This document shows, one piece after another, positions 44,801 through 54,042 of a DNA stretch of 57,809 nucleotides. The stretch is from Polyangium sp. 15x6. GTDB lineage: Bacteria > Myxococcota_A > Polyangia > Polyangiales > Polyangiaceae. The notes under the pieces were generated by a model, which saw nothing but the letters and a program-made list of their open reading frames with translations, had not been told where the DNA came from and did not search any database. The first letter of the stretch is position 1; every line of letters starts with the position of its first letter. The stretch covers positions 1 to 57,809 of the forward strand of contig NZ_JASBQE010000075.1 of the NCBI RefSeq assembly GCF_029960785.1, read 5' to 3'. Position numbers and translations under genes: made by a program.

Positions 44801-45223
44801 ATGGACGAGGAGATCCACATCGGCAACCACGTGCTCCGCTTCGAGCAGGAGGACCTGCTCGTGATGGTGTTCCGCGGCGATGTGGAGGACGGCGAGATGT
44901 CCGCGATTTTTCGGGTCCACGACGAGCGGCTCCTCGCGCTCGGCCGGATCTTCGTGCTCGCCGACGTCCGGCAGGCCACGGCCATGTCGCGGATGGCGAA
45001 AGGCGAAGGGCTCGGCCGACCGAAGCCCTTGCCGCCGCACGTCGTGGCCGTCGTCGGCGCGCCTTATTCCATCCGGGTTCTGATCGAGCTCATCGCGCGT
45101 GCCACCAAGCTGCTCACGGGCGGCGCGACGACGCTGCGGTTCTTCGAGACAATCGCGGAGGCGCGGGCCTACCTCGAAGAATGCCAGCGTTCCTGGACGC
45201 CGAGCGTGCCGCCCCCCGCGTGA
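44801..45223 (+). CDS. SpoIIAA-like (STAS-fold) protein
   Basis: A 140-residue soluble protein matching the SpoIIAA-like family (PF11964): an N-terminal beta hairpin (IHIGNHVLRFEQEDLLVMVFRG), a central helical segment, and VVAVVGAPYSIRVLIELIARAT. These are STAS-fold proteins related to anti-sigma antagonists; most have no phosphorylatable Ser in the usual place. It starts 15 bp after the cytochrome gene and may be cotranscribed with it. Its role is unknown. An intrinsic terminator follows. Confidence 0.8.
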   Translation: MDEEIHIGNHVLRFEQEDLLVMVFRGDVEDGEMSAIFRVHDERLLALGRIFVLADVRQATAMSRMAKGEGLGRPKPLPPHVVAVVGAPYSIRVLIELIARATKLLTGGATTLRFFETIAEARAYLEECQRSWTPSVPPPA

Positions 45224-45230
45224 GCTTTCT

Positions 45231-45268
45231 GCCGATCCTCCATCCTCCGGAGGACGGCGTGTTTTTTT
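45231..45268 (+). terminator. Intrinsic terminator after the SpoIIAA-like gene
   Basis: GCCG-A-TCCTCC (45231-45241) pairs with GGAGGACGGC (45249-45258) with one bulged A and a 7-base loop; it is followed by GTG and a run of seven T. It lies 8 bp past the stop codon at 45223. Confidence 0.7.
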
Positions 45269-45310
45269 CGGATGCGCTAGCGCCTTCCGTCCGCTAAATA
45301 GGCGCCCCGC

Positions 45311-46936
45311 ATGATCCGGCTCGACTCCATTGGCAAGCGCCACGGCAAGCAGATCCTCTTCGTCGAGGCCTCTGCCGCTGTCAACCGCGGCGAGAAGATC
45401 GGCCTCGTCGGCCCGAACGGTTCGGGCAAGACCACGCTCTTCCGCATGATCACCCGCGAGGAAGCGCCGGACGAGGGGCAGATCGCCATCGATCGTGGCG
45501 TGACGGTGGGGTATTTCCGGCAAGACGTCGGCGAGATGAAAGGCAAGAGCATCGTCGCCGAGACGATGGACGGCGTCGGCCCCGTCTCCGAGATCGCGGC
45601 CGAGCTCGCCGAGCTCGAAGCGGCGCTCGCGGATCCCGATCGCGCCGACGAGATGGAGGAGCTGCTCGAACGATACGGGCAGGCCCAGGCGAAATGGAGC
45701 GAGCTCGACGGGTATGCGCTCGACGCGCGGGCGCGGGAAATCCTCGCGGGCCTCGGCTTCTCGAACGAGCTCATGGATCGTGACGTCGGCACGCTCTCCG
45801 GCGGCTGGAAGATGCGCGTGGCGCTGGCCCGGATCCTCCTGCTCCGGCCCGACGTGCTCTTGCTCGACGAGCCGACGAACCACCTCGACATCGAGTCGAT
45901 CATCTGGCTCGAAGGTTTCTTGAAGTCCTACGAGGGCGCGCTCGTCATCACGGCCCACGATCGGGCCTTCATGAACCGGCTCTGCACGAAGATCCTGGAG
46001 ATCGACGGCGGCGAGCTCACCACGTACACGGGCAATTACGATTTTTACGAGCGGCAACGCGCGATCGCCGCCGAGCAGGCCGAGGCGCAATACGAGCGGC
46101 AGCAGGCGATGCTCGCGAAGGAGATGCGCTTCATCGAGCGGTTCAAGACCCACGCGGCGAAAGCTGCGCAGGTGCAGAGCCGGGTGAAGAAGCTCGACAA
46201 GATCGACAAGCTCGAGCCGCCGAAAAAGAGCAAGCGGCCGCAGATGTTCGATTTCCGGGCGCCCCCGCGGTCCGGCGAAGACGTCGCGAAGCTCGACGGC
46301 GTGGTCAAGCGTTATGGCAGCCGCACGGTTTACGACGGGCTCGATTTCCTGGTGCGGCGGCGCGAGCGGTGGTGCGTGATGGGCGTGAACGGCGCGGGCA
46401 AATCCACGCTGCTCAAGATCATCGCTGGCGAGCTCGGGCCGGACGCGGGCGGAGCTTCGCTCGGGGCGAGCGTGAAGCTCGGGTATTTCGCGCAGCACGC
46501 GATGGACGTGCTCGACCCGGAGCTCACGGTGGTCGGGACGCTCCTCCATTCCTTCCCCGAGGCGTCGCTCGGCACGCTGCGCACGCTGGCGGGCTGCTTC
46601 GGGTTTTCGGGCGACGACGTGGACAAACCCGTCCGCGTGCTCTCCGGCGGGGAGAAGGCGCGGCTCGTGCTCGCGCGGATGCTCTACGATCCGCCGAATT
46701 TCCTCATCCTCGACGAGCCGACGAACCACCTCGACATCGCCACGAAGGAAATGCTGGTGGAGGCGCTCTCCAACTTCGAGGGGACGATGCTGTTCGTGTC
46801 CCACGATCGCCATTTCCTCGCGGCGCTCTCGAACCGCGTGCTCGAATTGACCCCGGAAGGCGTGCACAAGTACGGAGGCGGTTACCTCGAATACGTGGCC
46901 ACGAGCGGGCACGAGGCGCCGGGGCTCCGGCGGTAG
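45311..46936 (+). CDS. ABC-F family ATPase
   Basis: A 541-residue protein with two ABC domains in one chain and no membrane segments. Walker A motifs are GPNGSGKTT (about 34-42) and GVNGAGKST (about 357-365); both signature segments (LSGGWKMRVALAR, LSGGEKARLVLAR) and both Walker B stretches (LLLDEPTNHLDI, LILDEPTNHLDI) are intact. The inter-domain linker (about 240-315) is charged and helical, as in EttA/YbiT. ABC-F proteins bind the ribosome's E site and act in translational quality control or antibiotic resistance. The linker length fits the YbiT/Uup group better than resistance proteins. The ATG at 45311 is the second base context after CCCCGC with no strong site. Confidence 0.93.
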   Translation: MIRLDSIGKRHGKQILFVEASAAVNRGEKIGLVGPNGSGKTTLFRMITREEAPDEGQIAIDRGVTVGYFRQDVGEMKGKSIVAETMDGVGPVSEIAAELAELEAALADPDRADEMEELLERYGQAQAKWSELDGYALDARAREILAGLGFSNELMDRDVGTLSGGWKMRVALARILLLRPDVLLLDEPTNHLDIESIIWLEGFLKSYEGALVITAHDRAFMNRLCTKILEIDGGELTTYTGNYDFYERQRAIAAEQAEAQYERQQAMLAKEMRFIERFKTHAAKAAQVQSRVKKLDKIDKLEPPKKSKRPQMFDFRAPPRSGEDVAKLDGVVKRYGSRTVYDGLDFLVRRRERWCVMGVNGAGKSTLLKIIAGELGPDAGGASLGASVKLGYFAQHAMDVLDPELTVVGTLLHSFPEASLGTLRTLAGCFGFSGDDVDKPVRVLSGGEKARLVLARMLYDPPNFLILDEPTNHLDIATKEMLVEALSNFEGTMLFVSHDRHFLAALSNRVLELTPEGVHKYGGGYLEYVATSGHEAPGLRR

Positions 46937-46944
46937 CAGGCGTT

Positions 46945-46958
46945 CCCCATTCGTGGGG
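46945..46958 (+). terminator. Small hairpin with a UUCG-type loop after the ABC-F gene
   Basis: CCCCA and TGGGG form a 5-bp stem around TTCG, 8 bp after the stop. UUCG loops are unusually stable in RNA. No T-run follows, so it is only a candidate. Confidence 0.35.
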
Positions 46959-47013
46959 TGGTCAGCCAAAACGTTGTCCCGCGCTTCGAGCTCGTGCTCT
47001 CCTCGCGAGCAGG

Positions 47014-47805
47014 ATGAGCGACAGGGACGGCAAGATCGGCGCGCGTTTCCCCCACGCGGCGACAATCCAGCGACACGAGCGATCCGGCGCGCTGCCACCT
47101 CATCCGGCGAAGGTCTTGCAGCGGCGCGTGGTGCCGGTCGCCGTCACGAAGGCGGTCGCGCCTCACCCGGCGCAGGTGGCGCGGCCGTTCGACGCGCGGG
47201 GCCTCGGGGTCGCGCAACGAGCGCGAGCGCAGGTCGTGGCCTTTACTGGAACGAACCCCATCACGGAGCTGCAGACGATGAGCGAGGTCTTCCGCTTGTT
47301 CGCGAAGGTCGACGACTCCACCATCCAGGAGGTCCAGGCCATGTGGTACAAGCATGCGACCGGGGACTCGCTTTCGCTCGCCGTGTCCGCCAACAACACG
47401 GTCGGGGACAAGAACGCGGCGCTCTCGATTGGCAAGGGCCGCACCAAGGCCCATCAGGAAACAAAAAAGTATCCGCGGGGAGCCATGGGGGAGGCGAAGC
47501 CGCATGTCGGCTCGAGGTCCGATCTGACGTTTCCGAGCGCGACCGTCATTCTGGGTAAATCCCACGCCGAGCAGAACTTGCTGGCCTGGATCGCCTCCAG
47601 GCTGACGACGGAATCGGTGTTTTACATCGCCGGCACGAAGGACCCATGCACACAATGCCAGCCACGACTGAGCGGTTATCAAAATCGCCTCGTGTTGGCT
47701 GGGTATGCGAACATGTTCACCTACCACGATGGGGGCGTGAATCAGGGGGTCCTCGAGTCGAACGTCAAAGACCAGGTGGACTACCAGACCCTGGCCATTC
47801 CCTGA
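47014..47805 (+). CDS. Candidate deaminase-fold effector with eCIS/polymorphic-toxin-type N-terminus
   Basis: A 263-residue protein. The N-terminal 75 residues contain two PHPA-x-V repeats (LPPHPAKVLQRRV and APHPAQVARPF) of the kind seen in myxobacterial polymorphic-toxin and DUF4157-type proteins. The C-terminal domain carries the cytidine-deaminase-like zinc signature: HAE (His184, Glu186), then PCTQC (Cys212 and Cys215), spaced 25 residues apart; the His, the two Cys and the catalytic Glu are all present. This supports a nucleic-acid or nucleotide deaminase toxin. There is no signal peptide. The ATG at 47014 has a weak GAGCAGG upstream. A GNAT gene follows 14 bp downstream and might be coexpressed. 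Confidence 0.72.
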   Translation: MSDRDGKIGARFPHAATIQRHERSGALPPHPAKVLQRRVVPVAVTKAVAPHPAQVARPFDARGLGVAQRARAQVVAFTGTNPITELQTMSEVFRLFAKVDDSTIQEVQAMWYKHATGDSLSLAVSANNTVGDKNAALSIGKGRTKAHQETKKYPRGAMGEAKPHVGSRSDLTFPSATVILGKSHAEQNLLAWIASRLTTESVFYIAGTKDPCTQCQPRLSGYQNRLVLAGYANMFTYHDGGVNQGVLESNVKDQVDYQTLAIP

Positions 47806-47819
47806 GGACTGAGCCTGCC

Positions 47820-48752
47820 ATGCCGATGCTCGAAATCGTTGAAGACGACGAGGCCCTTCGGGACTGGGTCGAGGTCGTCGACGCCGCGGATGTCTGGGGT
47901 ATCCCGTCGTTCGAGGATGCGCGCCATCTGCGCGGCCTTCACCCGGGCCGCGTGGATGGGGTGCTACGGGCTCACGGGCGCCCCGTGGGCGCGGCCTTCG
48001 TTCGACCTGCCGGAGGCGAAAACGCAGACCCGTGCGGGGTCGCGGGCCTGTGGGTGCGGCCCGAGTTTCGCCGCCAGGGCCTGGGATCGGCCATGCATCA
48101 CGCGCTCTCGGAGCACGCGCGACGGCTCGGTTTGCGTGAGCTCCAGATCGAGGCCCACGAGAGTCAGCGCGACGCCCGCGTCTATCTCGAACGGCGCGGC
48201 TACGAGGAAATCGGGCGAGAGGTCGAACTCGTGCTGGAGCTCGATTCCTTGCCCATGCCGGAGGTGAAGCCGCCGGCGGGCATCACACTCGTGACACGGG
48301 CGGAGCGGCCCGACCTTTTGCCCGGCATGTACCAGGTCGCGAGGGAGGCCATTCCCGACATTCCCGCGGACGGGGCGGACGAGGTGGGATCGTTCGAGGA
48401 GTGGCTCGCGACGGACATGGACAGGCCCATCCATACGCACGACCTCACGTTCATCGCGATGGAAGGCGCCGAGGTGGTCGGGTATGCGGTGCTCCAGCGT
48501 GGCCGAGGCGGCGTCGCATTCCACAGCCTCACCGGCGTGCGGCGGGCATGGCGCGGGCGGGGGATCGCGGGCGCGCTCAAACGAGCGCAAGTGGCGGGCG
48601 CGAAGCGAGCCGGCTTCCGGCGTCTGGTGACGGAGAACGCCGTGGGGAATGAACCGATCCGGCACCTCAACGAGGTCATGGGGTACAAGCCCCTCATGAG
48701 CATGATTCTCTATTGCGGGCCGGTTCTGGACGGGGGCCGGAGCGCCAGGTAG
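47820..48752 (+). CDS. Protein with two GNAT acetyltransferase domains
   Basis: A 310-residue protein with two GNAT domains. The first (about 1-140) has VAGLWVRPEFRRQGLGSAMHHALSEHARRLG and the acetyl-CoA loop RRQGLG; the second (about 150-300) has VGYAVLQ, SLTGVRRAWRGRGIAGALKRAQVAGAKRAGFRRL, with RGRGIAG as its loop. It resembles MshD-type and other double GNAT proteins. It is 14 bp downstream of the deaminase-like gene, so it is coexpressed at least in part; whether it acts as an immunity or modification protein is speculative. The 3' end overlaps the convergent next gene by 43 bp. Confidence 0.85.
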   Translation: MPMLEIVEDDEALRDWVEVVDAADVWGIPSFEDARHLRGLHPGRVDGVLRAHGRPVGAAFVRPAGGENADPCGVAGLWVRPEFRRQGLGSAMHHALSEHARRLGLRELQIEAHESQRDARVYLERRGYEEIGREVELVLELDSLPMPEVKPPAGITLVTRAERPDLLPGMYQVAREAIPDIPADGADEVGSFEEWLATDMDRPIHTHDLTFIAMEGAEVVGYAVLQRGRGGVAFHSLTGVRRAWRGRGIAGALKRAQVAGAKRAGFRRLVTENAVGNEPIRHLNEVMGYKPLMSMILYCGPVLDGGRSAR

Positions 48753-50821
48753 ACGGTGCTCCAGAGCTGAAGTGCATTCGATTCATCCACGTGGCCGCGC
48801 GCTTGGCCAAACGGGATGAGCACGGCCTTGCCGCCCAGAGGCTCCCAGCTCCACAGCTCCTCGGCGCGCCGCGCGTGGGTGGCCTCGATGCCCGCCCATA
48901 ACGCGCGTTCGGCCAGGAGGAGCGCCTCGCGTGTGGCGTCCGGTAGGTCCTTGCGCGAGAGCTGTCGGGACAGACCCGCGGCCATTGCGGCTTGCTGCCA
49001 CGACCAGACCACGGTCCCGTGATAATCGGCGCGCGTGAACATCGCGGCGAGGGCAGGAGCCCCGGTATACGCAGGATTCGCGACCAGCATGCCGACGTCC
49101 GTGCGAAGCCCGGCCGGGAACGGGCGCAGGAGGTCGTGGGCCACGAGCATGAGAAGCTCGGGCGAGGGCTCGTCGAAGAGCAGGACGAACGCCGTGTCCG
49201 AATGCATGACCGGGATCGGTTTGCCCGCGGCGTCGAGCGCGAGGGCGAAGAAGCGGATCGGGGCGTCAATGGATGCGACTGCTGCCGCGCCATCGAGACC
49301 GACGGAGTCCGCGTATTCGCTGACGCGCGCGCGCGCCGCCTCCGCGGGGATCTCCACCCTGAAAAAGCGCTCGACTCCCTTCCATGCATCGGAGAGGGAC
49401 TGCGCCTCGCGGGCCGCGGCCGGGTCCGGGCCGAGGAGGTCGCTCGCGAAGAGGCGCGCGGCGGCGCGCAGGGCGGCCGGGACGAGGGCCACGTTGACGT
49501 CGAATGGAATGTGCCCACCGCCGAGACCCTGATTCGAATCGCGCCAGTTGCCCACGGGAAGGCCCGGTTTCAGCGCGACCAGCGTCTCGGGGCCTGGGTT
49601 TTCCGCGAAGGGGGCCGCGCGCGAGAGGACCAGCGCGAGGTTTTGCCGGAGCGCGTCGCGATAAAGCGCACCCGAAGGCGTCTTGCGAGCGAGAAATCCT
49701 CGGGCACGCGCGCTCCCCGCGGGCATGTCGAGCAGATAGGCCGCGGCCATGGGCGCGAGGAGGAAGTCGTCGTCGATCATCTTGTAATCGAGGACGGAGG
49801 CGCGTAGATCCGCGGGCCGCGGGGTCGCCATGGCATTGAGCCACACCGCATACTCGCCGATGGCCTCCTCGTGCGCGACGTCGCCCTCCGGCGCGAGCCG
49901 ATCGAGTACGGAGCCGAGCCCCGCTTCGATCGCGGGGGGCTCGAGGGCGGGCAGGAGCATGTGCAGCGCGAGCAATGTGTCGCGCCCAAAATAGGTCAAG
50001 AAGCGCCACGAGCCGGCGAGGAGCTTCTCCTGGTACGACAGGAAAGCGAAGGCCCGGCGCGCCTGCGCGTCGCTTGCCGCATGCGTATTGAGAAGATCCT
50101 CGACCGGAAACGGCGCGAGCGGCGTCTCGTCGTGGAGGGCCGTGACGCGGAAGTGGACCTCGCCGTCGGGGCCCGCATGAAGGACGATATCGTCGTTTTC
50201 GAGCGTGACGATGGAACCCTCTCGGGGCTCGATGCGGAGCTCGATACGTCGGCCGTCCAGCATGGTGCGGCGCAGGGCGAAGGGCGGTCCGGGATCGACA
50301 TCGTGCGCGAGCGCGGGCGCCCCGGGGCCGAGGCCTCCGGCCATATCATCACGCAGGAACCGAATGCCGGCCAGCATGGCGTGGTGGACGCGCAAGGCGG
50401 GCGTACGTGCGACGAGGTGCGCCGTGACGCCGCGCATGCCATCGGGCTCTTCGACGCCGTCGAGCACGGTGAGAGGCTCGAGCTCGAAGGCCGCAGGCTG
50501 CGCGAGGGGCGCGAAGCCGAGGACGATGCCGGCGTTTCCCGCGGGAAAAGCGACGAGGAGGCGGGGGACGGGGCCGGAGGTCGTGAGGAAGTGCGCCGCG
50601 ATCGGGCCGCGGCGATAGAAGTGGTTGGTGATGGATCCAGCCATGATGTCGAAGCGCAGAAGCTCGGGGGCAGGGGAGGGCGCGGCGAGCCGTGGCGGCG
50701 TGCCGTCCGTGCGGAGATCTGCATAGCCGCGGTTCGTGCACGCGGCGAGCGCCAAGAGCACGCTGGTCAGAATGCGGAATACGTGTGATCGCGGAAGGCT
50801 TGGCGTGGGCGGCGTGCGCAT
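48710..50821 (-). CDS. Six-hairpin-glycosidase-like secreted lipoprotein
   Basis: A 703-residue lipoprotein (signal peptide to ALAAC, ATG at 50821 with GAGGAAG upstream). The N-terminal part (about 40-230) is beta-rich. From about 250 the sequence is helical with LLAGSWRFLTYFGRDTLLALHMLLPAL, EEAIGEYAVWLN and WSWQQAAMAAGL, which fit the catalytic (alpha/alpha)6 barrel of glycogen-debranching enzyme C-terminal domains and related glycosidases. It may degrade or remodel an external polysaccharide. The exact catalytic acids cannot be assigned with confidence. It is 71 bp upstream of the aminotransferase gene in the direction of transcription. Confidence 0.78.
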   Translation of the reverse strand: MRTPPTPSLPRSHVFRILTSVLLALAACTNRGYADLRTDGTPPRLAAPSPAPELLRFDIMAGSITNHFYRRGPIAAHFLTTSGPVPRLLVAFPAGNAGIVLGFAPLAQPAAFELEPLTVLDGVEEPDGMRGVTAHLVARTPALRVHHAMLAGIRFLRDDMAGGLGPGAPALAHDVDPGPPFALRRTMLDGRRIELRIEPREGSIVTLENDDIVLHAGPDGEVHFRVTALHDETPLAPFPVEDLLNTHAASDAQARRAFAFLSYQEKLLAGSWRFLTYFGRDTLLALHMLLPALEPPAIEAGLGSVLDRLAPEGDVAHEEAIGEYAVWLNAMATPRPADLRASVLDYKMIDDDFLLAPMAAAYLLDMPAGSARARGFLARKTPSGALYRDALRQNLALVLSRAAPFAENPGPETLVALKPGLPVGNWRDSNQGLGGGHIPFDVNVALVPAALRAAARLFASDLLGPDPAAAREAQSLSDAWKGVERFFRVEIPAEAARARVSEYADSVGLDGAAAVASIDAPIRFFALALDAAGKPIPVMHSDTAFVLLFDEPSPELLMLVAHDLLRPFPAGLRTDVGMLVANPAYTGAPALAAMFTRADYHGTVVWSWQQAAMAAGLSRQLSRKDLPDATREALLLAERALWAGIEATHARRAEELWSWEPLGGKAVLIPFGQARGHVDESNALQLWSTVYLALRPPSRTGPQ

Positions 50822-50892
50822 GGGCTTCCTCACGGGGGAGGAATGCAAAGAGGGCGCCGGGGCCGCCGTTTCCGTTTCGACTGCCTTTTCCG

Positions 50893-52200
50893 TTACACGA
50901 GCTCCGCGATCGTATCGATTTCCTCCCGCAGCGCCGTCACGAACGCGTCGAGCTCGTTCTCCTCGATATCGAGCCGAGGCTGGAGCCGGAGCGTATTCCA
51001 GCGGTGCCCGCACACGAAGCAATAGTAGCCTCGCTTGTACATGCGATGGCAGACGAGCAGGCCGATCGGCGAATGCCCGTCGAGCTCGTCCATGCCGAAA
51101 TGCTCGAACGAGAGCCACGGGTGGTCCGTCGCCCGGAGCTCGACGCCCGCGATGAGCCCCGCGCCGCGTACCTCCACGACGAGCGGCGAATCCGCGAGCG
51201 CGCGGCGGAGCCCCGCCTGGAAATGGTCACCGCGCGCCTTGGCCACGGCGAAGACCTCGGGCGAGAGCTGGGCGAGCATCGCGAGCGCCGCGACGCAGGA
51301 CATCGCATTGCCGCCGAACGTCACGTTGTGCGCCTCCGCCGTGGCCATGTCCTTGCCATAGGCGCGTAGAAAGGTGTTTTTGCTCGTGAGCATGGCCGAG
51401 CACGGCAAGAGGCCGCCGCCGAGCGCCTTCGCCAGCACGATCACGTCCGGGCGGCGTGGCCACGTCGTGGTGCCGAGGAATCGACCGAGCCGCCCGAGAC
51501 CGGTCTGCACCTCGTCCGCCACGAGCAGCGTGCCGTGCTTTTCGGTGAGCTCGCAGAGGGACGTTATGTATCGGTCCGACAAAGGAAACACGCCGCCCTC
51601 GAGCTGGATCGGCTCCACGATGATCGCGGCCACGTCCTCGGGTTCGAGCGCGCGCGCGAGCGCGTCCACGTCTTCGCGCGGGACGGGCGAGACGCCGGGG
51701 AGGTGAGGCGCGAAGGGGTCGCGGAACATGCCGGGATTCATGAGCGCGCAGCTCCCCATCGTGGTGCCGTGGTACGCGCCGAGCAGCGAGAGCACGCGCG
51801 GGCGCCCCGTGGCGGCGCGCGCGAGCTTCATCGACGCCTCGACCGCGTCGCTGCCGGACATCCCGAAAAACGCGTTGTCGTAGCCCGTCCGCTCGAAGAG
51901 CGCCCGCCCGAGCCGCCCCGCGTAAGGATTGACCCGCGACGGATACCAGGACGGCGCGTCGGTCGCGAGCCAATCCCGCACGGCATCGGCCACGGCCGCG
52001 ACGCGGTGCCCGAGCGATTGCGTGCCGTGCAGATCCTCGATGAGCCGTCCGCCCTCGTCGACGAGTTTTCCGTCGCGCGTTCCGGCAATACGATACGGCT
52101 CGCCCGTCATGGCGACCCGCGCGGCGACGAGCGGATTGACGAATTGACGGAAATCCTCGACGCCTTTGCGCAGGATCTCGGCGTGATCCATGGGGGGCAT
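50893..52200 (-). CDS. Class-III aminotransferase
   Basis: A 435-residue PLP enzyme. The catalytic Lys258 lies in VIVLAKALGGGLLP, and the DEVQTGLGRLGRF and GAYHGTTMGS motifs are typical of class-III aminotransferases (ornithine, acetylornithine, 4-aminobutyrate, and glutamate-1-semialdehyde groups). Phe and Gly of FFGMSGSDAVEASMKLAR form the phosphate-binding region. The substrate is not clear from sequence. The ATG at 52200 has AAGG 7 bases upstream; a second ATG at 52191 is a close alternative. It lies 4 bp from the Maf gene and is probably cotranscribed. Confidence 0.92.
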   Translation of the reverse strand: MPPMDHAEILRKGVEDFRQFVNPLVAARVAMTGEPYRIAGTRDGKLVDEGGRLIEDLHGTQSLGHRVAAVADAVRDWLATDAPSWYPSRVNPYAGRLGRALFERTGYDNAFFGMSGSDAVEASMKLARAATGRPRVLSLLGAYHGTTMGSCALMNPGMFRDPFAPHLPGVSPVPREDVDALARALEPEDVAAIIVEPIQLEGGVFPLSDRYITSLCELTEKHGTLLVADEVQTGLGRLGRFLGTTTWPRRPDVIVLAKALGGGLLPCSAMLTSKNTFLRAYGKDMATAEAHNVTFGGNAMSCVAALAMLAQLSPEVFAVAKARGDHFQAGLRRALADSPLVVEVRGAGLIAGVELRATDHPWLSFEHFGMDELDGHSPIGLLVCHRMYKRGYYCFVCGHRWNTLRLQPRLDIEENELDAFVTALREEIDTIAELV

Positions 52201-52204
52201 TTCG

Positions 52205-52792
52205 TTACCTTGCGAGATCGAGCGGCTCGATCCCGGCTTCGCGGAGGAGGCGGCAAAGCGAGAGCAACGGCAGGCCCACGATGGCCGACTCGTCCCCGCC
52301 ACGCACGGATTCGAAGAGGCCGATGCCGCGCTTCTCGAAGAGATACCCGCCCGCGCTGCCCACCGGATCGTCGAGCGTGACGTATCGATCGATCTGCGCC
52401 GGCGAAAGCGGCCGCATCGTGAGCTCCACCGTGACCGTGTCGCCGAGCATCCGGCCCTCCGAGGCCGACCAGAGCACGACGGCCGTGTGCAGCATGTGCG
52501 TGCGCCCGGAGAGCTCGGCGAGCTGGGCCCGGCAATCGTCCTGGCTCTCGGTTTTTCGCAGGATGCGGCCGTCGTATTCGGGCACCTGATCGGCGCCAAT
52601 GACCCACGTCCCCGGCCCGGCTTCGAGGCTCTTCGCCTTGCCCTCGGCGAACGCGCGGGCGACGTCCCGGGGCGAAAGACCCTCGGGCGGGATCTCGTCG
52701 AAACGAGGCGCGGAAGCTTCGTAGGGGAGGCCGAGGCGGTCGAGCAGCGCGCGGCGGAAGCGAGACGTGGATGCGAGGATCAGCCGGTCCAT
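52205..52792 (-). CDS. maf: Maf-family nucleoside triphosphate pyrophosphatase
   Basis: A 195-residue protein with the Maf signature: LILASTSRFRRALLDRLGLPY at the N-terminus, followed by GADQVPEYDGRILRKTES and VGSAGGYLFEKRGIGLFE (YxxGY-like region). Maf proteins hydrolyse modified or canonical nucleoside triphosphates and house-clean the pool. The start overlaps the end of the PAS-STAS gene by 13 bp, and the stop is 4 bp from the aminotransferase start. The motif order is complete, so it should be active. Gene symbol by family. Confidence 0.93.
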   Translation of the reverse strand: MDRLILASTSRFRRALLDRLGLPYEASAPRFDEIPPEGLSPRDVARAFAEGKAKSLEAGPGTWVIGADQVPEYDGRILRKTESQDDCRAQLAELSGRTHMLHTAVVLWSASEGRMLGDTVTVELTMRPLSPAQIDRYVTLDDPVGSAGGYLFEKRGIGLFESVRGGDESAIVGLPLLSLCRLLREAGIEPLDLAR

Positions 52793-54042
52793 CGCCGGGA
52801 AGCATACCCTTGGCCACCGGCGCCGCGAAGCGCGCGAGCGACTCCGTCCTGGAGCGTGCTGCACGAGACGAGGCCGCCGAAGTTCGCGTCGAGCGCGAGG
52901 AGCGACTGCGCGACGGGCCCGCGGATGCCCGTCAGAAACATACGCGCGCCGAGGAGCGACGCCGCGCGGGCCGCGCGCAGGATGCCGTGCGCCACGTGCG
53001 AGTCGACGTCGCTCACGCCCGTGATGTCGAGGATCGCCACGCGCGCGCCCCGCCGCGAGATGCCCTGGAGCAAGGTCTCGAGCATCTGCTCGGTGCGCTG
53101 CTCGTTCAGCGCGCCCACGAGCGGCATCAGGATCACGCCCTCGGCGATCGGCAGGAGCGGCGTCGAGAGCGCACGGATCGCTGCCGCTTGCGAGGCGATG
53201 ATCTCCTCCTGGAGCTGCACACGCGCCTGCTCCGCTGCGACGAGCGGGCCCTTGTCGCGCAGGAGCCAGAAACGCGCGGGCATCCGATCGCTGCGGCCCG
53301 GCGCGATGAACGAGAGGACGTCCGCTTCGAAGAGCTCGCCGTTCGCACGAAACAGATGGAGCTCGCCGCGCGCGCGGCCCTCGCGAAGGGCCGTGTTCGC
53401 GAGCGCTGCGAGCGCGCTTCGTTGCTCGTCCGGGACGAGCGTCGACATCATGCGACCCGGGATTCCTTCGCCGCCGAAGGTTTCCTGGAAGGCCGTGTTC
53501 GCGTAGAGGAGCATCGTCCCCTCGCCGCCCGCGAGCACGACCGGGTCGGGCGAGGCATCCACGAAGTGACGGAACAACGTGGCGTCGGCGGCCTCGCGCG
53601 CGTCCGGGCCGTGGAAAAACGCGTCGACCGCCGTGAGCACCGCGGTGAACGCTTCCATGAGCCGACGCACGCCGGCCCGGGCCTCGGGCACGCCTGCGAC
53701 GACCGCGTCCATCGCGACGTCGAGGTAGTCCTGTCGGCACCCCTCGACGAGCTGGAGCACGAGGTGCACGCCTCCGCCGAGCGTGACCTGACTCTCGCAC
53801 CACCCTCTCGCGCGCGCCTCGAGGTCGGAGAAATCGGGGGCCGCGAGCGCGTTTGCATACGCGAGCACGTCCTCGGTGACGGGCGCGATGAGGAACTCCT
53901 CGGGGGCTTGCGCGAGCCAGGGCAGGATGCGCCGCAGTCGCTCCAACTCACGTGCGACCAGGACGTCACGACGCCCGATCAGCGCCGCGCGAAACGCGGC
54001 GAGGGGATGCTCGTCCGGCGGGGAGCGAACCTCGGAGCTCAT
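52780..54042 (-). CDS. PAS-STAS regulator (RsbR-like)
   Basis: A 420-residue protein. The N-terminal half is helical (about 1-160), a PAS-like domain follows (about 165-280, TLFRHFVDASPDPVV, ANTAFQETFGGEGIPGR, ANGELFEADVL), and the C-terminus is a STAS domain (about 295-400, LLPIAEGVILMPLVG, VAILDITGVSDVDSHVAHGI). This is the RsbR pattern, in which STAS is part of a stressosome that controls a partner-switching kinase. It is the first gene of a minus-strand series (regulator, Maf, aminotransferase, glycosidase-like). The start at 54042 has no good ribosome-binding site. Confidence 0.85.
   Translation of the reverse strand: MSSEVRSPPDEHPLAAFRAALIGRRDVLVARELERLRRILPWLAQAPEEFLIAPVTEDVLAYANALAAPDFSDLEARARGWCESQVTLGGGVHLVLQLVEGCRQDYLDVAMDAVVAGVPEARAGVRRLMEAFTAVLTAVDAFFHGPDAREAADATLFRHFVDASPDPVVLAGGEGTMLLYANTAFQETFGGEGIPGRMMSTLVPDEQRSALAALANTALREGRARGELHLFRANGELFEADVLSFIAPGRSDRMPARFWLLRDKGPLVAAEQARVQLQEEIIASQAAAIRALSTPLLPIAEGVILMPLVGALNEQRTEQMLETLLQGISRRGARVAILDITGVSDVDSHVAHGILRAARAASLLGARMFLTGIRGPVAQSLLALDANFGGLVSCSTLQDGVARALRGAGGQGYASRRWTG

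Noticed and set aside
47820-48752. GNAT protein as the immunity factor for the deaminase-like gene
   Set aside because: It is adjacent but a generic double acetyltransferase; nothing in the sequence links it to immunity.
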